From NCBI GenBank assembly GCA_022113835.1, contig JAILWY010000022.1, positions 5,828,001 through 5,892,000 on the forward strand: a stretch of 64,000 nucleotides of DNA. The letters run 5' to 3'. Made by a program: the position numbers and the translations under genes. Positions within the stretch are counted from its first letter, which is position 1. Each line of letters begins with the position of its first letter. Below the pieces are notes generated by a model. It was not told where the DNA came from and ran no database searches. It saw nothing but the letters and a program-made list of their open reading frames with translations. Positions 55,065-64,000 of the stretch are shown piece after piece. Source of the stretch: Atopsyche davidsoni (taxonomy: Eukaryota; Arthropoda; Insecta; Trichoptera; Hydrobiosidae).

Positions 55065-55250
55065 TATTTTTGACAAAGAGTACTTGGTGGAATTCCATTT
55101 TAATATTTTTGAGTAAAATACTTTAACTAGTAAGTAAAAACCTTTCACGTTGGCATTACTCTGTTTGATAATGCCAACGTGAAAAGTTGGCGAAACCGGT
55201 CACTAATAAAAACGAACATGTTGAAAATCACTCAAGTATTTTACTCAAAA
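55065..55250. repeat. Family C repeats, inverted, with the clearest C motif
   Basis: Tag ACAAAGAGTACTTGGTGGAA at 55072, a minus C head (CCTTTCACGTTGGCATTA), then a plus C unit. In the plus unit TTGATAA (55165-55171), T, stem GCCAAC (55173-55178) with GTTGGC (55186-55191), GAAA (55192-55195), CCGG, TC. Relative to the hammerhead core it has T for C and A for G, so catalysis is doubtful. Confidence 0.8.
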
Positions 55251-55443
55251 AAAATATATATATTGCTTTGCGGACTTACATACAAAATTCCTTTAGTGAT
55301 AAATACAAGTAAAAATAAAATACGCTTAATGTTTAAACAACCAATATGTAAAATAATAATTTAGGATCAAATGTAATCTAAGACAACGCACTGTCTTATT
55401 GCAATTAGAAAAAAAAAATGAAAATCAAGATAATATCAATTAA

Positions 55444-55464
55444 GGGGGGGGGGGGGGGGGGGGA
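55444..55464. repeat. Poly(G) tract
   Basis: About 20 consecutive G. Such runs are rare in eukaryotic sequence and hard to sequence, so the length may not be exact. Confidence 0.85.
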
Positions 55465-55579
55465 GAAAGAAAAGAAATCCAAAGTTGGGCCAGTGGCGCG
55501 CGAGGGGCAGAGAAAGGAATTAGAACCATCCATCCATTAGCAAGAAATTCAGAAAAATAATAAACGCCGGGACAAAAAA

Positions 55580-55690
55580 GGCGCTCGCCCCCCCTGCCCC
55601 CCCCCCCGCTCCGCCCCTGGCCCCACTTAATTCCCGCCCCCCCCGGCTGCCCCCCTCCCCCGGGCCCCCTCCCCCGCGGCCGCCCCTGAA
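55580..55690. repeat. C-rich island
   Basis: Blocks of CCCCCCCCC separated by GCTCCGCCCCTGGCCCC and GGCTGCCCCCCTCCCC. Confidence 0.6.
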
Positions 55691-55904
55691 GCCCTATGCT
55701 AAGCCCGAGGCTTCCAAACGATCCTTACACTGCAGTTTACACGAATTTTCCGCATTTAAAACTATGTTGTGTAAATGCGACAAGCCTCCGGCGTTTGTTT
55801 GGAACAAACATATCGCGAATAAATATGTGAAACGACGAGTTCGCGCATCGCTGTATCAAAACGTGAAATTTTGCATTATGTCAAATTTTTGTGTTTAGCA
55901 ATCC

Positions 55905-56075
55905 TCCACGCTGGCATTATCAAAAGGGCGAAACCGGTCACCAATACAAAATTAACACCTGGAAAAATCACTCATGCATTTTCCTCATGAATTCCATCAA
56001 AAATATTGATTACTCAAATGCATTGAATACACGTTGAACTATTCAAATATTTTTGACAAAAAGTACTCGAAGTAG
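55905..56075. repeat. Family C repeat, rearranged
   Basis: A minus head fragment (CACGCTGGCATTATCAAA) joined directly to a plus tail GGGCGAAACCGGTCACCAAT, then GGAAAAATCACTCATGCATT. A tag-like TTTGACAAAAAGTACTCGAA is at 56050. Confidence 0.65.
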
Positions 56076-56289
56076 TTTAGGTTAGATGATTGATACTTTG
56101 TAAGAATTAAATTAATCAATAATTATAGTCGAGTTTAAAAAAAACTATAATTTTGCAGTGTCTGATAATGAACAGCGAATGAGTCCGTGTTTCAGGATTT
56201 CAGGAGTTTCAGGATTTTTCCAAAGTTTCCCGGAAAGATTGAAGAGTACCGCATTAGGGGGCAGGTTCTCCTCCTAAGGTTTTACCTAT

Positions 56290-57593
56290 AAACGGGGGGG
56301 GGGGCAGGCCCTGGGCATCGCCTATAAACAGGGTAGCGCGCCCCCCCCGGAGCCCCGCGCAGGGCTCCGCATTACACAGCCCCGGGTTCATCCGAGACCT
56401 GCGCGGGGTCTTTCCTTCCCGGAAATTGTAACAAAACTTTCAACCGGCAAACTAAAGATCGCGGCTGACGCGGACTCAATTAATAAAGACATTCAATCTT
56501 TCTCCAACGCACGCACAAAATTTATAAATTTTCCTACGTTTCGATCGCTGTACTATCAAAATATATGTTCTTCAAAAAATATTAATTAATAGCGTTTTTC
56601 AGCGTATTTTTAAAGTAATTAGTACAAGGAGCGCAGAGCCGAATATTACTGACCTATAAAGACTCCTGGCAGATGTCTAAATAAACTAATAAAATATTAT
56701 TATGTTGCAGTTACCAATTTCTCATATTCAAAAAAACTGAGTTTGATTTTCTCTCATTTGCCAGTGGCGTGCTGAAATTCATACATACACGCATCTATTA
56801 ACCCTTTGCACTCGAGAGGTGCGTCACCACTTTCATTGGTGCGGTGATAACTATTTATGGTGATATCTTATTTATGTTTATGTGATTCTTTAAAGTTCGT
56901 TACTAAACACTGCCTATATAATTTTACAAAAAATTATGTCATCTCCCTTTCAAACATCGTAAGAATTTCTTATCCAAGATAAGTGCGACACCATTAAGGA
57001 CTGCAGTCTCAGTTCGACCTCGACAGTTTGCTTTATAATATCTAATACAATTAAGATAATATGTAAAATAAACCCGGCAAGAGACATCAAACGACATACT
57101 ATTGTGATACTTGTCCGGAAAAGCCATTTTAAGTGAGAGGTAAAAAATTCACCAAAAGCCTGATTAGTCCGCGCGGAAACGGTCTCGAGCGCAAAGGGTT
57201 AATTATCAATCTAGTTTTTTTTTTTTTAATTTTTATTGGCAGTACGTGCAGCACGCCTCTGGAAATAGAAAGACCGGTTGTAATTTAAGCCCCTTAACCG
57301 GTTCGCAGGCTCCCCGGGGCCTGGTCCAGGGCCGAGGGTTGCTTTTCGGGACCCCGCCCCGCTCACGCTCTCCTAATGCCGAGCCCTTGTTTGCCAGGGG
57401 CACCCTGTATATGTGGAATATGAAAATTTAGGGTTGCGTGCGGTGCGGGGTCGGGTAGAAGACCGTGACGTCAGCTTCGACCGAAAAAATGATAGATATT
57501 TAAACTGTCTACATATAGTACGGACAGATATTTTAGGAACCCTCCGAGAGCCAAATTTTAATCTTAACCTAACTTAAGGTTTCGATATATAAG
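56290..57593. other. Unassigned stretch
   Basis: GC-rich at 56290-56420 and again at 57300-57380, where CACGCTCTCCTAATGCC is P-like. A truncated minus P box (TACAAGGAGCGCAGAG) lies at 56624. No gene supported. Confidence 0.35.
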
Positions 57594-57888
57594 CAGTAAT
57601 ACCCTATGCCTATGTTAAAATGCCTCGCATTGCGCGAATTTCTTATTTTAAGAATGTGTATAAACACAATGCAGTCATTGACTTATCTTTACAATTAAAA
57701 AACAGCGTTGGGTGTTATGAACGTATTTTACAAGAACGTAAAAGCCTAACCCAAAAGACTGTAATAATGCATAAAGTGTTCTTAGAATTAAAGTGATTGG
57801 TTCGTATTCTTTTGTATATGTATGTATGTTTAATCGTAAACCCCGATATACGCGAATTTCACTTAATGCGTAAAGCGGGGTATTACTG
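57594..57888. mobile_element. pogo/Tigger-like MITE, copy 2 (unoccupied site)
   Basis: Starts CAGTAATACCC and ends GCGTAAAGCGGGGTATTACT then G, with TA on the right. It shares GCGAATTTCTTATTTTAAGA, GCAGTCATTGACTTATC and AACAGCGTTGGGTGTTATGA with the 25.2-kb copy. At 57688-57691 it has TTTA where that copy carries the 299-bp insertion. Confidence 0.82.
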
Positions 57889-58123
57889 TATATATATATA
57901 GTTTTGTAGAAAAGCAACACTGGATAGGTTCCTTAAGACAATAGTTAGCGGATTTAATTGCATATGTATATTTTAAGGTTTTGGAACGATCTGAGTGTTC
58001 GCAATTAATGCGGAAATACGTCTCGTTATATATGTAGTATAACATACTATTTTTATATTATTGATTTTTACAGGAAGTACGATTTTGCCTATACAGGTTT
58101 TATTGATTGTATCGTTATTTGTG

Positions 58124-58278
58124 TGGGATTCGAACCCGCATCCCAAGCTTACATAGCCGGTGCATTGCAATATTCAATTGGCATAATAAGTGCGTTGTTT
58201 CACTTATACTAAGTACCAGTGGTTCGTCGGTATAATTGGTAATGCACCGGCCATGTGAGCTTGGGGGTGTGGGTTCTC
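58124..58278. repeat. Two S1 SINE-like heads, inverted
   Basis: Minus at 58124-58175: ATGCACCGGCTATGTAAGCT, TGGGATGCGGGTTCGAATCC, CACAC, with a perfect B-box. Plus at 58216-58278: CGTCGGTATAATTGGTAATG, CACCGGCCATGTGAGC, GGGTGTGGGTTC. The minus copy is the most tRNA-like sequence in the window, but no matching acceptor stem is evident. Confidence 0.65.
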
Positions 58279-58399
58279 GTTCTTAATCATTATCAATGAT
58301 TATTTTTCGTTTGAACAGTTTTCGGCAGCAGGTATCCGGCGGAAATGGCGTGAACAGCCGAGCCCTGCGCATCCCGCGCGGTACGTATTGGAAAGTCGC

Positions 58400-58560
58400 G
58401 ATCCGGGCGGGGAGCCTCGCCGCCCCCGCCGGTGTCAGCTGCAGAAAAAATACCCTCGCAGGGGGCGGCGGGGGCGACGGGGCGGCGGGGGCGGCGGGGC
58501 AACGGGGGCGGCGGAGGCGACGGGGGCGGCGGGGGCGCGGGCGGCCCTCCTGTCGTGGTG
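58400..58560. repeat. GC-rich island
   Basis: GGGGGCGGC-type units in imperfect 9- and 12-bp steps between 58458 and 58545. Strong G-run asymmetry. Confidence 0.7.
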
Positions 58561-58654
58561 CAAGTAACCGAGGGACCGGCGACCGCCCTGCTACCCAAGC
58601 CGCGACAGTCCGCCAAATAGGAAGCTGAACGAAGTCTTTAAACATTAAAATTAT

Positions 58655-58846
58655 CAATATTCTTGACGGAGAGTACTTGGTGGAATTCCACTTTCATATT
58701 TTGAATAAAATAAAATACTGAAAATAAGAGCCGGAGCCAACGTGACATGCATGCGAAACCGGTCACCAATAAAAATCAACACGTGGAAAATCACTCAATT
58801 ATTTTATTAGTACTAGTACTCGCACCGGGATCGAAACGACTGAAAC
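58655..58846 (+). repeat. Family C repeat with tag and B-like 3' half
   Basis: CTTGACGGAGAGTACTTGGT, GCCAACGTGACATGCATGC, GAAACCGGTCACC, ACACGTGGAAAATCACTCAA, then CGCACCGGGATCGAAACGAC at 58822. Helitron H3 starts immediately after, at 58849. Confidence 0.72.
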
Positions 58847-58848
58847 AA

Positions 58849-59912
58849 TCTAATATATATAATAGCCATTGTGTGTGTGTATGTATGTATGTTTCGATTT
58901 TTGGTTTTCTATAAAATATCTTAAAAGATACAACGCTGATTTTTTGCACGTAAGTTTAGTAAATTTTTCCGCAGCTATGTGCCGAATTTCAAGACGATAG
59001 GATAATATTTTTATTTAAAAACTAATTTAATAAGGCTATAAAATATGCTTTAGCGAGTTTCAATATGTACGAATTATATGATTCTGTTCACCGCGAGAAT
59101 TTCAAATTTAGAACTTTTACAAAAAAAAACAAATTTTGAATGCTTCTAAGAAATTTTCAGCTTATGTCAGTTTGACACAAACGCCATCTCTATTTTTTTT
59201 ATCGAAATTGCATTAGAAATTATTAATCACATCATTAATAACTCAAAATAACACCTTCTACGCACAGAAAACGTAATTAAAAAAGAATTGCACAATTGAA
59301 CGTGACAAAGACTGCATCAAATAAATAAAAGTGCAGTGAAAAGTGATGCGTTGTTTGTGACACGAAATGTGACATAAATGTCAAGCAATGAGTTGGAAGG
59401 AAAACGTGACAGCGTCTTCTTAAAATTCGAGTACGCGCATCGACCTCAAGACAAAAAGAAACTGATGCACAGCGAACGCTGCGTTTGTCTTCGGATTAAT
59501 TAATGTGACCTATCGATTCTGCAATGCTTTACATTATCAAGCAGAAAACCCATCAGATGGAAAGTTCAACGATTACTGTCACAAAGGTAAAGTGAAACTA
59601 CCAGCAAGGCCTATTTCCCCAGTATATTTAAAGGATATTTATAATGGAAATTTCAAGAGAAAAATAAGATCATACAATAACAGTATATCTTTTGCATCAA
59701 TGGGAGCTAAATTAGCAGGTCCAGTGGCAGAATCAGGGCCACTCTGCTTCAAAGTTCAAGGCCAAATATATCACAGAACTTCACACCTTCATCCAACTGA
59801 TGGTACAAAACGAAAGCTTACGAAAGATTCATCTTATTATCAGCCAAACATATGTTCAAACACTATTGCATCGTTAATCGAATCCGTTATCTTTAACGGG
59901 CTACATTTCTAG
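58849..59912 (+). mobile_element. Helitron H3
   Basis: Begins TCTAATATATATAATAGCC after A (58848) and ends GGGCTACATTTCTAG before T (59913). The 3' hairpin CGTTA-TCTT-TAACG lies 11 bases before CTAG. 1,064 bp. It contains a Rep N-terminal remnant but no rolling-circle nuclease or helicase region, so it depends on another copy for movement. Confidence 0.94.
59505..59912 (+). pseudogene. Helitron Rep/helicase N-terminal remnant
   Basis: Frame without an ATG start. It reads CNALHYQAENPS, YCHKGKVKLP, IRSYNNSISFASMGAKL and FKVQGQIYHRTSHLHP, the Helitron-like N-terminal domain seen before the Rep catalytic region in animal Helitrons. After about 110 residues it jumps to the 3' end and stops at TAG, which is the terminal CTAG of the element. 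An upstream piece equivalent to SSNELKGKREQ in H2 is out of frame. The HUH nuclease and helicase are absent. Confidence 0.88.
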
Positions 59913-59929
59913 TTTCAATATAATCTTCA

Positions 59930-60062
59930 TCAAGTGCCTCTTCTCAAAGAAGGTTGGGGACCGTTTCACACAGACATATACTCGTGCTGAACCAGTATTC
60001 ATGGTTTTCTAAGGGGAAAATAGTGTAGTGGGTTTATATCGAAGGAAAAGTCTGCGTATTGA
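59930..60062 (-). repeat. Dispersed repeat family E, copy E8
   Basis: CTTCATCAAGTGCCTCTTCT, AGAAGGTTGGGGACCGTTTC, ACATATACTCGTGCTGAACC, TTTTCTAAGGGGAAAATAGT, GTAGTGGG: complement of the E tail. Confidence 0.75.
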
Positions 60063-60174
60063 AATCTAATAATAATGGCAAGCAAAACAATTTTTTTAAA
60101 CTACAATTGCACACCGAGCGACCAAATTTATGATAATAATTATTTTTATAAATAAATAACATTCGCAATAACAC

Positions 60175-60240
60175 GGGTGGGGTTCTAGTTCAATTACAGT
60201 CTTAGAGTGGGTTTGAATCCCACTCGTGAAGATATGCCTA
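60175..60240 (+). repeat. tRNA-like fragment
   Basis: GGTTCTAGTTCAATTACAGT and GAGTGGGTTTGAATCCCACT, with a T-arm hairpin GTGGG/CCCAC and good B-box. It lacks a proper D-arm. Probable S2 relative. Confidence 0.45.
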
Positions 60241-60719
60241 AATAATGTATAAACCTGTAAAGATAAAAAAACGTGAATTTATTAAATATTTCATAAATTG
60301 TGATTCAGGTGTGTTTTAAAGGAACAAAGAAATTTTCCCTGATAAATTGTAAGTATGCCGAAAACTATTTATGAATAATTATTATTTAATAATTTTAAAT
60401 AAAAAATGTGCGGTGGTTTTCTATTTGGCGTACTGTACCGCATTGGCCGAAGGGTACACCCGTAGCCGACGGAAGGCCGGGTACAACCAATACATAAGAA
60501 ACTCCGACGCAGCGTACCTACTTACATTATCTGCGATAGAAACAGAACCTACCCGGCTACACTGTCTATAACGCGCGTCAGTGCTTCCAAAACCGCGTTG
60601 CGCGAGGCCTCAACGACCCTAGAAGTACCATTCCGCAATCTCGGTGCAGAGGGCCCATTGAGGTTCGCCACATCGCAATCGATCGCCTCGCACTCGAAGA
60701 CAATTGACTGACAATTTTT
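60241..60719. other. Unassigned stretch
   Basis: 60420-60680 is less AT-rich, with a plus frame of 66 codons and no domain. Confidence 0.3.
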
Positions 60720-61345
60720 AATTGGTATCTGACACAGAATGTCTTGTGTGATGCTGGAAGAGCAGGAGAAGAAAGATGATTATACAAATTCAGGGGACGA
60801 CTTATGCTTTGATATATAAAAAAAAATTCCCTGCAATTGATAATATTTTAATCCGAATTACTAGAAGAGCGATACAAGCTGATGATTTTACAAATTAAAA
60901 TATTATATATAACACCACAGCATACTTTATATTGTGTGATGCTTGAAGAGCAGGAGAAGAAAGATGATTATACAAATTCAGGGGATGAGTTATGCTTTGA
61001 TATATAAAAAAATATTCCCTGCAATTGATACTATTTTAATCTGAATTACTAGAAGAGCATTACAAGAAGAGCGATACAAGCTGATGATTTTACATATTAA
61101 AATATTATATATAACACCACAATATACTTTATATTGTGTGATGCTTGAAGAGCAGGAGAAGAAAGATGATTATACAAATTCAGCGGATGAGTTATGTTTT
61201 GATATATAAAAAAATATTCCCTGCAATTGATATTTTAATCTGAATTACTAGAAGAGCATTACAAGAAGAGCGATACAAGCTGATGATTTTACATATTAAA
61301 ATATTATATATAACACCACAATATACTTTATATTGTGTGATGCTT
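60720..61345. repeat. Tandem array of 188-202 bp, three units plus a partial
   Basis: TGTGTGATGCTGGAAGAGCA-type landmarks at 60745, 60933, 61135 and 61334. Shared: AAGATGATTATACAAATTCA, TTCCCTGCAATTGATA, GATACAAGCTGATGATTTTA. Units 2 and 3 carry a small internal duplication of AGAAGAGC, which explains the longer period. Confidence 0.92.
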
Positions 61346-62449
61346 GAGGAGCAGGACCAAAATGGAGCTTCCAAGCCAATTTTCAGGATTTCAGGACACC
61401 CTCGAATGTTCCGACCCCTGACAAGCTCGGTTTCCAGAAGTTGGCGAGCGCTGCAGCCTCCGCAGAGAATATTCTTTCTTATATTCGGCAGTAAGTCTGC
61501 AGGCGGCCGTTTTCGAGTTATGAAAATTTTAATTTACAGCGAATATAAAAAAAATTACGTTGGGTGCTGCTAACTGGAAGAATTTGTATTTATTCCGATG
61601 TGTTTTTTTCAGATATTAAACAATGTTTACGTGATTCCAGGAAATGCGAGACTCTGGCATTTCAAACATTAGCTTTTCATTTTTGACTGTGAACAAACAA
61701 ATAATTAATATGTAATAAATAGGCATTTTAGGTCTAATTGTGTATAAAAGTTATAGATATTCGATTAAAATATTTCACACTTGCATATAACGAATTAAAT
61801 TCTCGCTCAGACAGAGACATGGTTGTCGAATTAAACCATGAAATGTGAGTTTAAATTAAACTATAAAATAGTATGAAACGATTATCTAAATATTCGTTTT
61901 CATTCATTTCAACGTTTAATGTATGTTTAAAAATTTGCGCTTACAGTTTTTAACATTTAATATTATTTCATATGCATCTACGTGACCAATATTTCAGAAA
62001 TATTAAAAAAATATTAGAAAATATTTGCGTGTTGGAACGAAGAAATGGCGAGTATGAAAATAGAGCATTAAATTGTTTTGCTCTACTTATAATTTTTGAT
62101 ACCAAAGTTTTCAATGAAAAAATAAATTCAATTTATAATCGATCAATAATAAATAGTCACTGAAAATTGAATTTGATTATATTGTCTTATATTTTATGTA
62201 TTTGAATTTTTTAATAAATAATTATGTAGATCGATTCTATTAGCTTTTACAATTGACTTTGGATCTTCGTAATTTTTTAAAGTAATATAATAAATTAATG
62301 TCTTTAAGACTATACAACAAATTTATGAAATAAACAGAGCTTTTCATTGATGGAAAATTATAAAAAAATATATATATAAAAATAGCCTAAGGTTCTCACT
62401 GCTCCGCGGAGCCAAGGCAAGAAAAAATCCACAGGGGTACGTCATCGTG
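61346..62449. other. Unassigned AT-rich stretch
   Basis: TTTCAGGATTTCAGGA at about 61380 also occurs near 56200. No coding or element end recognised. Confidence 0.35.
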
Positions 62450-62560
62450 CCTCGGCAGGGGCGCAGCTCCCCTCGGCGGGGGGCATCTATTATGGCCGGG
62501 GGCAGGGGGGGGCAGGGGGGCAGAAGGGGGGGGCAGGGGGGCAGGGGCGCCCCCGCTGCG
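62450..62560. repeat. G-rich minisatellite
   Basis: GGGGGGCA-type units (GGGGGCAGGGGGGGGCAG and relatives) between 62490 and 62550. Confidence 0.7.
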
Positions 62561-63296
62561 GGGAATCCTTTTAAACGAGGTAACGACGCCGAACATTTGC
62601 GCTCGCCGCCACTGCGCGCACGCCGCCTCGCCTCGTAAAGTGTACGATTTGGTTAACTGATTTTGTGCACGTGTTTTCTTGGGTGTTGAGCCGTAAAAAA
62701 AAAAAAAGTGAATTTTCAACACACTTTGAGAGTGGGAAACATCTCCTGAAGATTCAGTTTGTTGGGTCCGAAGTCCGAACTCGCGTAGTTAACAACATAA
62801 AGCGGCAGGGTATTCGCAAAAGTTCGTTGTCGCATAATATAAAATCGATTACTTTAAAATGAAATTAGTTTATAGTAGAAATGATAATAGTCGGATCATA
62901 TTTTATAAAAAAAATTGTTTAGTATATTATCATAAGCACAAATATGTAAATAGAACCTTTACATAAAAAAAAACGTTTTGAATAGGTCAGTTAGCTCTTA
63001 AAAAATCGGTTTAAAATACGTGAATATGCACAGAGAAGTGAATAGCGCAAAAATGTAAATAGAACAAAAAGAAATGGTTAATGAGATGAGGGTCGGTATT
63101 GCAGATTCCTTCAGCTGGCGTTCGTTAGCCGTAGGGGCGAGGGGTGGTGGAGGAGGGGGGGGGGGGAATAAAATCAATCGATCAGGAGCAATGTGATTCC
63201 CCGAAGTTGCGGAAAAACAATCAGGGCATCAGGAGGCGGAGGCTCTAACTAACGGTCCTTCCTGCCGCGCCGCAGAGGAACCTCCGCAGACGTGCG
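62561..63296. other. Unassigned stretch
   Basis: G-rich patch at 63120-63168; otherwise AT-rich with no feature. Confidence 0.3.
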
Positions 63297-63430
63297 ATAC
63301 CTCCTGCTCATCCTGCCCCTCCTGCTCATCCTGCCCCTCCTGCCCCTGCTCCTTGGTACATACAAAGATATTGGAAACTGCTATAAGTAAATCATGTTAC
63401 TTCAGCGCCCCTTCACCGCTCCTGATATCC
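63297..63430 (+). repeat. P motif expanded into an 18-bp tandem
   Basis: ATACCTCCT, nine bases, GCCCCTCCTGCTC. The 18-bp unit CTCCTGCTCATCCTGCCC occurs twice (63301, 63319), followed by a partial unit. A further box, CACCGCTCCTGATATCC, is at 63414. The normal spacing of the two CTCCT blocks in P is also 18 bp. Confidence 0.65.
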
Positions 63431-64000
63431 AAGTTTGAATTGCAACACGGAGACCTCCTGCCGCAACCGCTTTTTTTTTTTCACGGGGTACAGATTCTTC
63501 GTGTAAACAATAAGAAAACTCCTCGACCATCGTGAAGATTGGGATACATGTTATATATATATATATATATACGGGCGGGGTTAGGTTAGGCTGGAAACCA
63601 CGTGCAATACGTCACCCGGACGCAATATCCATCATCCAGCTGTCTCCCATTAAACCGTCCAGTCCCGCTCGTATATAACCGACATTCGGCGCGAACTAAA
63701 TGAATTATTCTTAAAATTATAAATTTACAAAGGTAATGGCTACTTTACGCTGATATAGACGCGTATACATTTATGTTAAAACTCCTACATTTTAGGAAAA
63801 AGCATAAACAAAAAAAAACACCCAAAACGAAGGGACGGTATTGCTGTTGATAATCCACAAGCCAAATGAATAGCGAAAAAAAGTTACTTACATAAAAGGA
63901 AGGCGTTGTCTAGATATAACAATTCTCCTTACCTGCAAAAAAAATTCACGTTTAAAATATGATATGACGGAAATAACATATCGTCTCGTCGTTTCACGGG
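63431..64000. other. Unassigned right end of window
   Basis: (TA)n at about 63552-63571, GGTTAGGTTAGG at 63579-63590, otherwise AT-rich with no gene. Confidence 0.35.

Noticed and set aside
55165..55203. Active hammerhead in family C
   Set aside because: The core has T for C and A for G and stem I is weak. I keep it as related architecture, not as a predicted ribozyme.
58124..58175. Functional tRNA gene on the minus strand
   Set aside because: The B-box is perfect and the body tRNA-like, but no paired acceptor stem is seen, and the same head recurs with a non-tRNA tail, so it is SINE-like.

Overview
The window looks like non-genic DNA from an arthropod, most likely an insect. It is AT-rich and has no operons. 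It carries short TTAGG runs, an irritans-type mariner, Helitron, hAT, piggyBac-like and pogo-like non-autonomous elements, tRNA-derived SINE-like units, satellites and many microsatellites. The species cannot be named from the sequence. All alignments, pairings and coordinates were made by eye, so repeat edges are approximate unless a target duplication or terminal motif fixes them.

Layout. 1-5 kb: a 158-bp direct repeat pair, then two defective mariners in opposite orientation. 6-11 kb: a SINE-like unit in a hairpin, hAT-type elements, a foldback with a hammerhead-like motif (8.7 kb), a piggyBac-like MITE. 11.8-13.2 kb: a foldback of about 1.4 kb. 13.8-15.9 kb: two Tc1/mariner-superfamily MITEs. 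17-18.8 kb: a composite inverted repeat with two more hammerhead-like families, then a tandem array. 19.9 kb: the only candidate host coding exon (minus strand). 21-25 kb: GC minisatellite, Helitron fragment, 223-bp satellite. 25.2-25.8 kb: pogo-like element with a nested TTAA-flanked MITE. 26-35 kb: mixed repeats including an internally deleted Helitron and two hAT copies with good target duplications. 36-47 kb: third foldback copy, third mariner, GC-rich islands with 11-bp and 18-bp tandem units. 51-59 kb: second hammerhead-like foldback, a hAT relative, further family-C repeats, a second pogo-like element, and a 1,064-bp Helitron with a Rep N-terminal remnant. 60.7-61.3 kb: a tandem array. 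The rest is unassigned AT-rich sequence.

No complete protein-coding gene is visible. Most open frames over 60 codons are chance frames in GC-rich low-complexity islands (Gly/Pro/Arg/Ala-rich) or broken transposase pieces.

The most unusual signal is a small RNA-like architecture present in three dispersed families: a TGAWRA-type core, one extra T, a perfect or near-perfect stem, then GAAAC. The best copies (8.67 kb plus, 51.2 kb minus) have an exact CTGATGA...GAAA hammerhead core, pair as a minimal type I hammerhead, and sit at the apex of foldback repeats. A second unexplained signal is a bipartite motif, ATACCTCCT-N9-TGCGCTCCTGRT, with a constant 9-nt spacer; it is often near GC-rich tandem islands.
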